From contig NZ_SISB01000046.1 in assembly GCF_004310295.1 (NCBI RefSeq), positions 1 to 57,023 of the forward strand: 57,023 bases of DNA, given 5' to 3'. This DNA is from Pseudomonas sp. BGI-2 (GTDB lineage Bacteria; Pseudomonadota; Gammaproteobacteria; Pseudomonadales; Pseudomonadaceae). The position numbers and the translations under genes were made by a program. Each line of letters starts with the position of its first letter. The stretch's first letter is position 1. The notes below the pieces were generated by a model. The model was given only the letters and a program-made list of their open reading frames with translations, was not told the DNA's origin and searched no databases. Below are positions 7,763-15,906 of this stretch, in pieces.

Positions 7763-8479
7763 TTAGCTGGCTTTTTTGTCGGCCATGACTTTCGGGTAAA
7801 ACCGTTTGATCGCCAGGTCAGCGTTATCGATCAGGGTCATGCAGGCCCAGACACCCCGCGCGGCATCACGGGCGGCGATGGCGTCGGCCATATCTTTGTG
7901 GATCGGCAGCGTGCGGCGCAGTTCGTCCGGGTCGGCAGCGGACACTTCGAAAGACACCGCCAACAGCGCGCCGAGGGCCGGGACCATTTGTTCGATGAAC
8001 TGGTTGTGGCTGGCGGCGAGAATGCACTCGTGGAAGATCTGGTCGGCGTGGTTGTATTCGATGCCGCTGTCCACCGCCCGTTCCAATGCGTTGTAGGCCT
8101 GCAAGATCGCTTGAACCTGTTCGGTCGTAGCGCGCTCGCACGCCCAGCGCACCGCCATCGGTTCGATGGTGCGGCGCAGATCGAGCAAGTCGTCGACGAA
8201 GTTTTCCGGCAAGCCACTGCGCGACAGCCAGCCCACGACTTGCGGATCGAAAAGGTTCCAGCGCCGCACCGGCAATACCCGCGTGCCGACCTTCGGCCCG
8301 ACTTCGAGCATGCCTTTGGCGACCAGGGTTTTGATGGCTTCGCGGATGACCGTGCGACTGACGCCGAGCTGCTCACCCAAGTCGGCTTCAACCTTGATGG
8401 TTTCACCGGGCTTGACCTGGCCTGCGGCTATCCAGCAACCCAGCCAATCGACGGTCGACGCATGAAAACTGCTGGACAT
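7763..8479 (-). CDS. GntR family regulator, FadR/FCD type, of the arabinose cluster
   Basis: 238 residues: winged helix (about 15-80, LGEQLGVSRTVIREAIKTL) plus an all-helical FCD domain with the usual metal-binding histidine pattern (EYNHADQIFHECILAASHN around 132-150). I start it at the ATG at 8479, with GAGGTG five bases upstream, not at the ATG 13 codons earlier. It lies behind its own promoter, whose spacer contains the operator-like sequence also found before araF. Inferred to repress itself and the arabinose genes until a pathway intermediate binds. Confidence 0.88.
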   Translation of the reverse strand: MSSSFHASTVDWLGCWIAAGQVKPGETIKVEADLGEQLGVSRTVIREAIKTLVAKGMLEVGPKVGTRVLPVRRWNLFDPQVVGWLSRSGLPENFVDDLLDLRRTIEPMAVRWACERATTEQVQAILQAYNALERAVDSGIEYNHADQIFHECILAASHNQFIEQMVPALGALLAVSFEVSAADPDELRRTLPIHKDMADAIAARDAARGVWACMTLIDNADLAIKRFYPKVMADKKAS

Positions 8480-8526
8480 GGGCACCTCGATGCAGGAACG
8501 GCACAGCGACGTTCGCAAGGGCGTTC

Positions 8527-8555
8527 AAGCTAATCATCATACGATTGGGTGTCAA
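8527..8555 (-). promoter_or_regulatory. gntR promoter with operator in the -10/-35 spacer
   Basis: TTGACA (8550-8555) and TAGCTT (8527-8532) are separated by exactly 17 bases. The 14-base sequence AATCATCATACGAT (plus-strand 8532-8545), identical to that at 5692-5705, occupies the spacer. A dimeric repressor bound here would exclude RNA polymerase, so autorepression is the simplest reading. Confidence 0.65.
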
Positions 8556-8687
8556 TTTGATTTTGTGCCTGACCGCATCCAGGCAAGCGATTTGAAGGAT
8601 CTCACTTTGTGACCTACGGTTAGCCGCGACAGATCGAGCAGTCAATAGCATCTGTTCCACTTGAGTCCGCTATCGATAGGTATAAGC

Positions 8688-9560
8688 ATGAACATGGATG
8701 CGTCTACGAAATACCCGATTGTTTTGGTCCACGGTCTTTTCGGCTTCGACAAAATCGCCGGTTACCCCTACTTCTTCGGGATCAAGGAAGCGCTGGAACG
8801 CGCGGGTGCCAAGGTGTTTGCCGTTAACATTCCAGCCGTCAACGGTAACGAGGAGCGCGGTGAAAAACTGCTCGAACACGTCAACCGCATTTTGCAGAAA
8901 ACGGGAGCCGCCAAAGTCAATCTGATCGGCCACAGCCAAGGCCCACTGGCCGCACGCTACGTAGCGGCGCGACATCCGGAAAAGGTCGCTTCAGTCACTT
9001 CTGTCAGCTGCCCCAATCATGGCTCCGAGATTGCCGACCAATTGCACAAGGCGCTGACGCCTGGAGAGTTGCCCGAAGCGCTCGTACTTGCCCTGTTCGA
9101 AGCAGTCGGCACCTTCATTTCGTTGATCAGCGGCCATCCGGAAAACCCTCAGGACGCTCAAGCAGCTTTCGAATCCCTGACCAGTACGGGATTGGCCGCT
9201 TTCAATCGTAAGTACCCGCAAGGGGTACCGGAACATTGGGGCGGGGAAGGCAAAGAAATTGAAAACGGAGTGTATTACTACTCCTGGAGCGGGATCGTCC
9301 AAAACTTTCAAAGCCTGCAACCTCTCGATCCGTCCCACCTGAACTGTATTGCGCTATCGAAGTTATTTTATAAAGAGAAGAACGCTAACGACGGGTTGGT
9401 CGGTCAATACAGTTCTCACCTGGGGAAAGTGATTCGTTCGGATTACCCGATGGACCACTTTGACGCAGTCAATCAGATTGCAGGGGTCGACAGCTGGAAT
9501 GTGAACCCGGTCAAGCTCTACCTTGACCATGCTGCTCTGCTCAAGAGCAAAGGTTTGTAA
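8688..9560 (+). CDS. lip: triacylglycerol lipase, family I.1, P. fragi type
   Basis: 290-residue alpha/beta hydrolase. The oxyanion-hole stretch VLVHGLFGFDKI (about 13-24) and nucleophile elbow GHSQG (about residue 83) are present, and the C-terminal VIRSDYPMDHFD and VNPVKLYLDHA match the short lipases of P. fragi. It should cleave ester bonds of triglycerides. Like that subgroup it has no signal peptide and no foldase gene beside it, so how it would leave the cell is unclear. I chose ATG 8688; a TTG nine codons earlier is in frame but not supported. Single gene, closed by a hairpin terminator. Confidence 0.88.
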   Translation: MNMDASTKYPIVLVHGLFGFDKIAGYPYFFGIKEALERAGAKVFAVNIPAVNGNEERGEKLLEHVNRILQKTGAAKVNLIGHSQGPLAARYVAARHPEKVASVTSVSCPNHGSEIADQLHKALTPGELPEALVLALFEAVGTFISLISGHPENPQDAQAAFESLTSTGLAAFNRKYPQGVPEHWGGEGKEIENGVYYYSWSGIVQNFQSLQPLDPSHLNCIALSKLFYKEKNANDGLVGQYSSHLGKVIRSDYPMDHFDAVNQIAGVDSWNVNPVKLYLDHAALLKSKGL

Positions 9561-9568
9561 CCTCAATA

Positions 9569-9597
9569 AAACGGCCCGCTTATAGCGGGCCGCTTTC
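9569..9597. terminator. bidirectional terminator between lip and the DUF1285 gene
   Basis: CGGCCCGCT (9572-9580) pairs with AGCGGGCCG (9584-9592) with a 3-base loop, flanked by AAAA on the left and CTTTCC on the right. It can serve both converging genes, although the U-runs are short. Confidence 0.7.
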
Positions 9598-9620
9598 CAG
9601 AACAGAGCAACTCAGCGGTC

Positions 9621-10181
9621 TCACGGCTCAAGCCCGATGGGGAAGAACTCGCCGCCGCTCCACACGCCAAGCCAGCGTTGCCCGTCGATTTCGCGGGTCA
9701 CGGCCAGCTCCACCAGTTGGTAGAACACGTTGCGATGGATCAGAGCTTCGAGGTTGGTGCGCACATGCACGTACGGTGCAGGTTCTTGCGTGACCGGATC
9801 GATCACCACGCGGATCGGGTGTTCAGTGCCGGCTTCCGTGGTCTCGTCGACGTTGGTGGTGAAGCGCAGGAGCTGAGCTTCACCCTCGCCCTCCACGTCC
9901 ACGCCAATCGCCACAAACGGCGCGTCGTCGACCTTGATGCCAACCTTCTCGACCGGGGTGATCAGGAAGTAATCATCGCCATCGCGACGAATGATGGTGG
10001 AGAACAGCTTGACCATCGGCTTGCGTCCGATCGGCGTCCCCAGGTAGAACCAGGTGCCGTCACGGGCGATGCGCATGTCGATGTCGCCACAGAAGTCGGG
10101 GTTCCACAGGTGGACCGGCGGCAAGCCTTTGGTTTTGGGGATTTGCCCCAACAAATCGTTGGCTTTTTGCGGGCCACTCAT
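9621..10181 (-). CDS. DUF1285 domain-containing protein
   Basis: 186-residue soluble protein of the DUF1285 family, found across proteobacteria and structurally described as a two-subdomain beta-rich fold of unknown function. Recognised by GLPPVHLWNPDFCGDIDMRI (about 18-38) and YFLITPVEKVGIKVDDAPF (about 69-88). No signal peptide or membrane segment. AAGGAG lies eight bases before the ATG. It is followed 15 bases later by the lipoprotein gene's stop, so the lipoprotein gene is upstream and the two probably share a transcript. No function assigned. Confidence 0.85.
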   Translation of the reverse strand: MSGPQKANDLLGQIPKTKGLPPVHLWNPDFCGDIDMRIARDGTWFYLGTPIGRKPMVKLFSTIIRRDGDDYFLITPVEKVGIKVDDAPFVAIGVDVEGEGEAQLLRFTTNVDETTEAGTEHPIRVVIDPVTQEPAPYVHVRTNLEALIHRNVFYQLVELAVTREIDGQRWLGVWSGGEFFPIGLEP

Positions 10182-10196
10182 GGCGTTCTCCTTGAA

Positions 10197-10802
10197 TTAC
10201 TGGTCGCTGAGCCCGATCAGGCTGCGCGCGTACTGCTCCAGCGGCGGGCCAATCAGGTCTTGTGGCTTGTTATCGTGGAACGTCAGTAAACCGCCACGAC
10301 TCTTGATACGTGCAGTATCAATCAAATACTGGGTGCTGGTCTCGATCAACATGATCTGAATCACGCCGCTGTCGATGCCGAGGCGATCCACGTATTCCTG
10401 ATCGAGCCATTCGTCCGAGTTGCCGATACGGTCATCAGCCTTGGCGAATCGAGTGTAAAGCAAGTAATGGGCACCGGCGGCACGGGCTTCACCCATGGCC
10501 TGGTCGAGGCCTTCGGGGGCGCGCGCGCGGCGGACCATCGGAAAATATTCGATAAAGCCATTGAAGGCTTCTTCAGCGACCACGTTCGGTCGCGGATAGG
10601 CACTGCCCGGCGGCGCGAAAGCACCTTGGGCGATGTAGATGAACGAGTCCGGCTGGATGCGCAGGTTATTCACCCGACGACTGTCGCTGTGATCCAGCAG
10701 CCCAGCATCGCTCATGTGGTAGCGAGTTCCTTCAGCCATATCGCTGACATTCATGCAGCCACCCAGCGCCAAAACGGCCAGCAGCAAAACAAGGCTACGC
10801 AT
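10197..10802 (-). CDS. DUF4823 domain-containing lipoprotein
   Basis: 201 residues. A lipoprotein signal ends in LALGGC with the lipidated cysteine at residue 16; the following Met is not an inner-membrane retention signal, so outer-membrane anchoring is likely. The rest resembles DUF4823 proteins, which are common in pseudomonads and of unknown function. The ATG at 10802 is preceded by GGAGGGTAGG, which decides the start over an upstream in-frame ATG. Upstream of, and close to, the DUF1285 gene. Confidence 0.82.
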   Translation of the reverse strand: MRSLVLLLAVLALGGCMNVSDMAEGTRYHMSDAGLLDHSDSRRVNNLRIQPDSFIYIAQGAFAPPGSAYPRPNVVAEEAFNGFIEYFPMVRRARAPEGLDQAMGEARAAGAHYLLYTRFAKADDRIGNSDEWLDQEYVDRLGIDSGVIQIMLIETSTQYLIDTARIKSRGGLLTFHDNKPQDLIGPPLEQYARSLIGLSDQ

Positions 10803-10894
10803 CCTACCCTCCAGAGGCCGGTGACGGAAAACCGGCGAATGGCCATGGGATGCAGCTTCCGCGCCAGCTCTAGAACAACGTCGCCTGATAGATC

Positions 10895-10979
10895 GCTTCG
10901 CGGGCAAGCCTCGCTCCTACAGGCTTCGCATCATTCCCGTAGGAGCGAGCGGTGCGGCGATCCGACTTGCCCGCGAAGA
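10895..10979. repeat. REP pair, CTTCGCGGGCAAGCCTCGCTCCTAC type, one arm diverged
   Basis: Left arm begins CTTCGCGGGCAAGCCTCGCT at 10895. The right arm is inverted but carries an extra GGTGCGGCGATCC stretch between GTAGGAGCGAGC and CTTGCCCGCGAAG, so the two arms are not symmetric. This is the second REP family in the window, also seen at 30709, 42982, 49484 and 56581. Confidence 0.8.
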
Positions 10980-10987
10980 GGCCCCGA

Positions 10988-11956
10988 TCAGCCGCCAATA
11001 ATCTTCATGACGGTCGCACCACCCGAAAACGCCACCTCCTGCTTGTCCCCCAAGGCTTTCACCAGAAGCCGCTGCAACGCCGGCAATGCCTGATGGCGTG
11101 GCTTGTCCAACAGATCGCCGACATAGTGGCGATTGCTCGACGACAAACAACCATGCAGCCATCCAGTGGATGACAGGCGCAGGCGCGAGCAGGTCCGGCA
11201 GAAGGGAACGCTTTCGTTGGCAATCACGCCAAAGTGGCCTAGCCCCGGTATTTCATAGCGCACGGCAGTCGCGTCTACAGGCGCATCGGCTTGCAGGTAT
11301 TCGTAGCGCTCGCCGATCAGGCTCAACAACTGCTGAAGGCTGACGAACTGTTGCAGGAAGGCGTTGTTGTCGCTGGCCAAGTGGCCCATGCGCATAAGCT
11401 CGATGAAGCGCAACTCATAGCCACGCTCCAGGCAGTAATCGAGCAGCGGCATCACCTGATCGAGGTTTTGCCCGCGCAATGGCACCATGTTGACCTTGAT
11501 TTTCAAGCCGGCGGCCTTGGCCTGATCCATCCCGTCGAGCACGGTCGCGAGATCTCCGCCACGGGCAATGCTGCGGAACGCGCGGGCGTCCAGGGTATCG
11601 AGGGAAACGTTGATGCGACGGATGCCGGCATCCACCAGCAATGGCAGCTTCTTTGCCAGCAGCTGACCATTGGTGGTCAGGCTGATGTCTTCCAGGCCCA
11701 TCTTGCCGACGGCGGTCATGAAGGCTTCGAGCTTGGGGCTGACCAGCGGCTCGCCACCGGTGATGCGCAACCGCTCAATGCCCGCCGCTTCGATCAGATA
11801 CGCCACGCCGCGTGCCATGGCCTCGGCCGACAATTCATCCTGCGCAGCCACCAGCCGCTTGCCGTTAGGCACGCAGTAAGTACACGCGTAATTGCAGGCT
11901 GAGGTGAGGCTGATCCGCAAATTGCGGAAACGCCTGCCTTGACGGTCAACGATCAT
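10988..11956 (-). CDS. moaA: GTP 3',8-cyclase MoaA (radical SAM), molybdenum cofactor synthesis
   Basis: 322 residues. The radical-SAM cluster cysteines are C21, C25 and C28 (CNYACTYC), the SAM-binding GGEP is at 67-70, and the second iron-sulphur cluster uses C253, C256 and C270. The protein ends in a Gly-Gly pair, which MoaA needs for activity. It converts GTP to the 3',8-cyclo intermediate on the way to cyclic pyranopterin. No other moa gene is nearby, so it is probably a second copy beside the main moa operon, possibly supporting enzymes such as the Mo hydroxylase at 32.4-35.2 kb. A reasonable GGAG precedes the ATG. Confidence 0.9.
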   Translation of the reverse strand: MIVDRQGRRFRNLRISLTSACNYACTYCVPNGKRLVAAQDELSAEAMARGVAYLIEAAGIERLRITGGEPLVSPKLEAFMTAVGKMGLEDISLTTNGQLLAKKLPLLVDAGIRRINVSLDTLDARAFRSIARGGDLATVLDGMDQAKAAGLKIKVNMVPLRGQNLDQVMPLLDYCLERGYELRFIELMRMGHLASDNNAFLQQFVSLQQLLSLIGERYEYLQADAPVDATAVRYEIPGLGHFGVIANESVPFCRTCSRLRLSSTGWLHGCLSSSNRHYVGDLLDKPRHQALPALQRLLVKALGDKQEVAFSGGATVMKIIGG

Positions 11957-11988
11957 GGATCACTCCGGCAAAAGGAATTCGAACGCGC

Positions 11989-12014
11989 AAAACTTGACTC
12001 ACAAATCAAGTTTT
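11989..12014. terminator. hairpin between tetR and moaA
   Basis: AAAACTTGA (11989-11997) pairs with TCAAGTTTT (12006-12014) around 8 bases. On the minus strand the stem is followed by TTTTGCG, so it could end the tetR transcript; it could also be an operator ahead of moaA. A second stem, GCGCCAT/ATGGCGC, lies at 12051-12075. Confidence 0.4.
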
Positions 12015-12094
12015 AGCAAGTCCTATGCCTGAGTATATTCCTGAGGTACTGCGCCATATAGCGAAATCATGGCGCGATAAGGCAACTGAATGGT

Positions 12095-12733
12095 TCAGCT
12101 GCTCGGGGTGTCGGTATCGCGTTTGCGCTTGTTGCCCATGCGCACGCCGATATCCATCAGGAACTGGAAGAAACCTTCCTGATCTTCCAGCACATTGCTC
12201 CAGAACGGCGAGTGATACAGCGCCACAGCACCGTGCACCAGCGCCCAGGACGCGCAGTAATGGAAGTAAGGCGGCACGTCTTCGAGCTTGCCTTCGCTGA
12301 TCCGGCCCTTGATCAGCAAGGTCAGGCGTTCGAAGTTCGAGGCGCGGATCTTGTGCAGCTCCTCGACCATCTCCGGCACCTGGTTGCCCTTGACCACCTT
12401 CTCTTCCAGGCGATCGAACAAGCGATAGCGTTGCGGGTCGCGCATGCGGAATTCGAAGTAGGCCCGGGACAGGGCTTCCTTGTCCTTGTCGACATCAGCC
12501 GAATGCAACAGCTCGTTCAGATCACGCTCGTAGTCGAGCATCAGACGCAGATAGATCTCCGCCTTGGATTTGAAATGCTTATAGATCGTGCCTTTGCCGA
12601 TACCGACGGCATCAGCAATCATCTCGACGGTGACACTGTCTTCACCTTGGTCGAGGAACAGCTTGAGCGCGGTATCGAGAATTTCTTGCTCGCGGCGACG
12701 AAACTCACGGACCTTACGAGGTTCTTTATGCAT
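12095..12733 (-). CDS. TetR/AcrR family transcriptional regulator
   Basis: 212 residues. The N-terminal DNA-binding domain spans about 14-60 with the helix-turn-helix IADAVGIGKGTIYKHFKSKAE. The C-terminal two-thirds is a helical ligand domain. In P. aeruginosa the equivalent gene also lies next to the RgsA sRNA and tatD, so this is a core regulator, not an accessory one. Targets and ligand are unknown. No adjacent exporter gene suggests a specific drug-efflux role. Confidence 0.85.
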   Translation of the reverse strand: MHKEPRKVREFRRREQEILDTALKLFLDQGEDSVTVEMIADAVGIGKGTIYKHFKSKAEIYLRLMLDYERDLNELLHSADVDKDKEALSRAYFEFRMRDPQRYRLFDRLEEKVVKGNQVPEMVEELHKIRASNFERLTLLIKGRISEGKLEDVPPYFHYCASWALVHGAVALYHSPFWSNVLEDQEGFFQFLMDIGVRMGNKRKRDTDTPSS

Positions 12734-12926
12734 AAGAAAAGGTCTGTTGGGGTCAAAATTCGAAGCCGCGTATTATGCCTAACTTGCGCCAAAATGCACG
12801 GATCATCCGACCATATCTGTGTTTCTTGATCATTTCACACAGGTTCGCCAGCTGATGAGAACACTTCCGAAGCGGCTGTATTCCAAAATTGTTTAAAAAA
12901 CCTGGGTCGGCAAACTGGACTCGGCG

Positions 12927-12943
12927 CAATACTGATCAATACT
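12927..12943 (+). promoter_or_regulatory. tandem RpoS-type -10 boxes ahead of rgsA
   Basis: CAATACT occurs twice, at 12927-12933 and 12937-12943, ten bases apart. Both are one base from the sigma-S -10 consensus CTATACT. The second would start transcription at about 12950, giving a transcript of the size known for RgsA, whose expression is RpoS-dependent. Confidence 0.45.
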
Positions 12944-12949
12944 TGAACT

Positions 12950-13067
12950 GTCGGCGGGGCATCTCCCCCAAGTGTCGCGTCGATATAGGTACCAACGGAC
13001 CGCGTGCCTTTGTTTTACTCCTAATGGTCTTAACCCGGATTCACCCCCCAGAACCCGGGTTTTTTTT
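12950..13067 (+). ncRNA. rgsA: small RNA RgsA (P16)
   Basis: The gap between tetR and tatD is where P. aeruginosa and P. fluorescens encode RgsA, an Hfq-binding, RpoS- and indirectly GacA-dependent sRNA linked to peroxide resistance and motility. Here a plus-strand unit of about 118 nt ends in a clear intrinsic terminator: AACCCGG (13032-13038) pairs with CCGGGTT (13055-13061) followed by a run of T's. It contains no convincing ORF. The 5' end is set from the RpoS-like -10 box, so it may be off by several bases. Identification rests on position, size and terminator, not on an alignment. Confidence 0.75.
13032..13067 (+). terminator. intrinsic terminator of rgsA
   Basis: Stem AACCCGG/CCGGGTT with a C-rich loop (13039-13054), followed by seven to eight T's. 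It ends ten bases before the stop codon of tatD on the other strand. Confidence 0.85.
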
Positions 13068-13076
13068 GCCTGCGAT

Positions 13077-13862
13077 TTAGCCTTTCACATGCGCCAGCGG
13101 AAACAGCCGCTTGAAGTTTTCAGTGGTCTGCTCGGCAAATCGCTCGTAGGACTCACCACGCAACATTGCCAAAAATTCCGCAACCTCGCGTACGTACTGC
13201 GGCAGGTTCGGTTTGCCGCGAAAAGGGATCGGCGCCAGGTACGGCGAGTCGGTTTCCACCAACAATCGATCAGCCGGCACTTTACTGGCGACGTCACGCA
13301 GCGCATCAGCATTGCGAAAAGTGACAATACCGGACAGGGAAATGTAATAACCCATGTCCAGCGCGGCCTTGGCCATGTCCCAGTCTTCAGTGAAGCAATG
13401 CAACACACCCGCCTGAGGCAACGCGGCCTCGCGCAGCAAACTCAACGTATCCTCCCGGGCACCACGGGTATGGATGATCACCGGTTTACCGGTTTGCTGC
13501 GCGGCCTGCAGGTGCAAGCGAAACGATTCCTGCTGCAACTCCGCGGCTTCTGGCTCGTAGTGATAGTCCAGACCGGTTTCACCAATCGCCACCACTCGCG
13601 GATGATTGAGCTCACGCAACAGCCAATCCAGCGCCGGCGCGGCACCCGGCTGTACATCCAGTGGATGCACACCCACCGAACAGTCGACGTCGTCATAACG
13701 TTCGGCCAGGGCTTTGACGTCCGCGGTATTTTCGACGCTGACGCCGATACACAGAAAGTGCCCTACCCCGCGCTGGCGGGCCGTATCGAGCGCGGCATCC
13801 AGGGAGCCGTCGTGGGCGGCGAGGTCAAGACGATCGAGGTGGCAATGGGAATCTACGAGCAT
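13077..13862 (-). CDS. TatD family metal-dependent hydrolase (DNase)
   Basis: 261 residues, TIM-barrel metallohydrolase. Visible motifs are the N-terminal VDSHCHLDRLD (metal-binding HxH), GETGLDYHYE around residue 93, HTRG near 131, HCFTEDW about 154, and ETDSPYLAP near residue 204. Family members act as 3'-5' exonucleases or 3'-phosphodiesterases in DNA repair. Fourteen bases behind pilZ, so last gene of the mltG-tmk-holB-pilZ-tatD string. Converges on rgsA. Confidence 0.9.
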   Translation of the reverse strand: MLVDSHCHLDRLDLAAHDGSLDAALDTARQRGVGHFLCIGVSVENTADVKALAERYDDVDCSVGVHPLDVQPGAAPALDWLLRELNHPRVVAIGETGLDYHYEPEAAELQQESFRLHLQAAQQTGKPVIIHTRGAREDTLSLLREAALPQAGVLHCFTEDWDMAKAALDMGYYISLSGIVTFRNADALRDVASKVPADRLLVETDSPYLAPIPFRGKPNLPQYVREVAEFLAMLRGESYERFAEQTTENFKRLFPLAHVKG

Positions 13863-13876
13863 AAAAAGGCTGCAAC

Positions 13877-14233
13877 TTACATCGTATGAGTGGGACGGTC
13901 GGACTTCATGGCTCCGGCCAGATGGGTTTCGATTCGACTGCGCGCGGTGTTGTCGCCGTCGTTGAATTGTACGCCGACCCCGGTTGCACGGTTGCCCTGC
14001 GCGCCTTTAGGAGTAATCCAGGCAACTTTGCCGGCGACTGGAATCTTCTCGGCCTCATCCATCAGGTTCAACAGCATGAATACCTCATCGCCCAACTTGT
14101 AGCTCTTGTCGGTCGGGATAAACAGGCCACCGTTCTTGATGAATGGCATGTAGGCCGCATAAAGCACGGATTTGTCCTTGATGGCCAGGGACAAAATGCC
14201 GTTGCGCGGCCCCGGACTGACGGCTTCATTCAT
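13877..14233 (-). CDS. pilZ: PilZ domain protein, type IV pilus assembly
   Basis: 118 residues, the same length as P. aeruginosa PilZ, and very similar to it (SVLYAAYMPFIKNGGLFIPT, GVGVQFNDGDNTAR). PilZ itself gives the c-di-GMP-binding domain its name, yet this subtype lacks the RxxxR and D/NxSxxG ligand motifs, and neither is visible here. It works through PilB and FimX in twitching pilus assembly. The ATG at 14233 has GGAGG upstream that includes an earlier in-frame ATG, which is therefore not the start. Downstream of holB. Confidence 0.92.
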   Translation of the reverse strand: MNEAVSPGPRNGILSLAIKDKSVLYAAYMPFIKNGGLFIPTDKSYKLGDEVFMLLNLMDEAEKIPVAGKVAWITPKGAQGNRATGVGVQFNDGDNTARSRIETHLAGAMKSDRPTHTM

Positions 14234-14275
14234 GCTGACCTCCATTGCTGATGATCAGAGTCTAGGCACAGACGA

Positions 14276-15262
14276 TCACTTCTGGGTAGGCAAGGATGCC
14301 CATTGCACCAGCAGCGCCTCGAGCAACAATGCCGGATTGAGGTTGGCTTTGCTCATGACCTTCTGGCGCTGGGCGAGAATCCAGTCCTGGATACTCAAGA
14401 CTTTATCCTGAGCGGTTTTCTGCGCCAGGTATTGAATGACCTTGCGCATGTCCGTCAATCCCAGCCCTGCTTCATCCTGGGTCAACTGATAGCGCAGGAT
14501 CAGACTCGACCAGTCACAGAACCAGTCGAACAACAGCAACTGCGGGACGGTTTTCCATTCTTCGGCCAACTGCGTCGGCGATTGTTGCTGTTTGAGCAAC
14601 TTCTTCACGCCTTCGACCACCAGTGCCCGTTGCTCACGCACGCCCTGTGTCTGCAACTTGACCGCGGCCAGCGGGGAGCCGGCGGCCAGGGTCAGCAGTT
14701 CGATACGCTCTTCTTCCGAGCTGTCCGGCAGGGCCTTGGCCAGCCAGGCAAGACTCATCGCTTTGCTCGGCAGCGGACAGGCCTGCTGCACGCAGCGGCT
14801 CTTGATGGTCGGCAGCAGACGGCTGGTCTGGTGGCTGACCAACAGCAAAACAGTATCGCCGGAAGGTTCTTCAAGGCTTTTGAGCAAGGCGTTGGCGGCG
14901 TTGATGTTCATCGCCTCGGCCGGCTCGATCAGCACCACTTTGCGGCCGCCCATCTGCGCGGTCTGGACCACGAAGCTGACCAGATCACGCACCTGATCGA
15001 CCTTGATCGCCTTGTCGGCTTCTTCCGGTTCCAGGATGTAATTGTCGGGGTGACTGCCGGCCTTCAGCAACAGACAGGATTTGCATTCGCCGCAGGCATC
15101 CTGGGCGGAGGGACGCTGGCACAGTAAACTGGCCATCAAGCGCTCGGCCAGCGCGCGCTTGCCGATCCCGGCCGGGCCATGCAGCAGATAGGCGTGAGCA
15201 TGTTGCTTGCGACCGGCCAACTGCTGCCAGAGGCTGTCCTGCCACGGGTAGGCTTCAGCCAC
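14276..15262 (-). CDS. holB: DNA polymerase III subunit delta'
   Basis: 328-residue clamp-loader subunit. The P-loop-like GPAGIGKRALAERL is at about residue 29, the zinc-binding cysteine group CQRPSAQDACGECKSC about 49-64, and the sensor stretch ANALLKSLEEPS about 125. It opens the sliding clamp together with delta and tau/gamma. GTG start at 15262 overlaps the tmk stop by eight bases, so translation is coupled. Confidence 0.93.
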   Translation of the reverse strand: MAEAYPWQDSLWQQLAGRKQHAHAYLLHGPAGIGKRALAERLMASLLCQRPSAQDACGECKSCLLLKAGSHPDNYILEPEEADKAIKVDQVRDLVSFVVQTAQMGGRKVVLIEPAEAMNINAANALLKSLEEPSGDTVLLLVSHQTSRLLPTIKSRCVQQACPLPSKAMSLAWLAKALPDSSEEERIELLTLAAGSPLAAVKLQTQGVREQRALVVEGVKKLLKQQQSPTQLAEEWKTVPQLLLFDWFCDWSSLILRYQLTQDEAGLGLTDMRKVIQYLAQKTAQDKVLSIQDWILAQRQKVMSKANLNPALLLEALLVQWASLPTQK

Positions 15263-15887
15263 GAGTCAACTCCAGCAAACGCGGCAGCAACGCATCCAGT
15301 GACTGCTGAACCTGCGCCAGCGGCTGGGCGGCGTCGACCAGGACATAACGCGCAGGATCCGCTTCAGCACGCTTGAGGAAAGCACTGCGCACGGCATCGA
15401 AAAAGGTCCGGCCTTCGAGTTCGAACCGGTCCAGGCGACCGCGAGTACTGGCGCGAGCCAGACCCACTTCCACCGGCAGATCAAAGATCAGCGTCAGGTC
15501 CGGGCGCAAATCACCCTGGACAAACGCTTCAAGGGCCGCGATGCGCTCCAGCGACAAACCGCGACCGCCGCCCTGATAGGCGTAGGTCGAATCGGTAAAA
15601 CGATCACACAAGACCACCGCACCGCGGGCCAGCGCCGGGCGAATCACCTCGGCCAGATGCTGGGCACGCGCGGCAAACACCAGCAACAACTCGGTGTCGG
15701 GGTTCATGACTTCATCAACCGGCGCCAACAACACTTCGCGAATCCGCTCGGCCAACGGCGTACCACCCGGCTCGCGGGTCAGCACAACCTCGATACCGGC
15801 GGCACGCAGGCGCTCGGCCAGGTATTCGCGGTTGGTGCTTTTGCCGGCGCCTTCCGGGCCTTCCAGGGTAATAAACAAGCCAGTCAC
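15255..15887 (-). CDS. tmk: thymidylate kinase
   Basis: 210 residues. P-loop LEGPEGAGKST at about residues 8-18, DRFTDST about 97, and an arginine-containing lid region around GGGRGLS. Phosphorylates dTMP to dTDP. GTG start at 15887. It is 19 bases downstream of mltG and overlaps holB. Confidence 0.94.
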   Translation of the reverse strand: MTGLFITLEGPEGAGKSTNREYLAERLRAAGIEVVLTREPGGTPLAERIREVLLAPVDEVMNPDTELLLVFAARAQHLAEVIRPALARGAVVLCDRFTDSTYAYQGGGRGLSLERIAALEAFVQGDLRPDLTLIFDLPVEVGLARASTRGRLDRFELEGRTFFDAVRSAFLKRAEADPARYVLVDAAQPLAQVQQSLDALLPRLLELTRG

Positions 15888-15906
15888 AGGCAGTCCTTAA
15901 TCAGGG

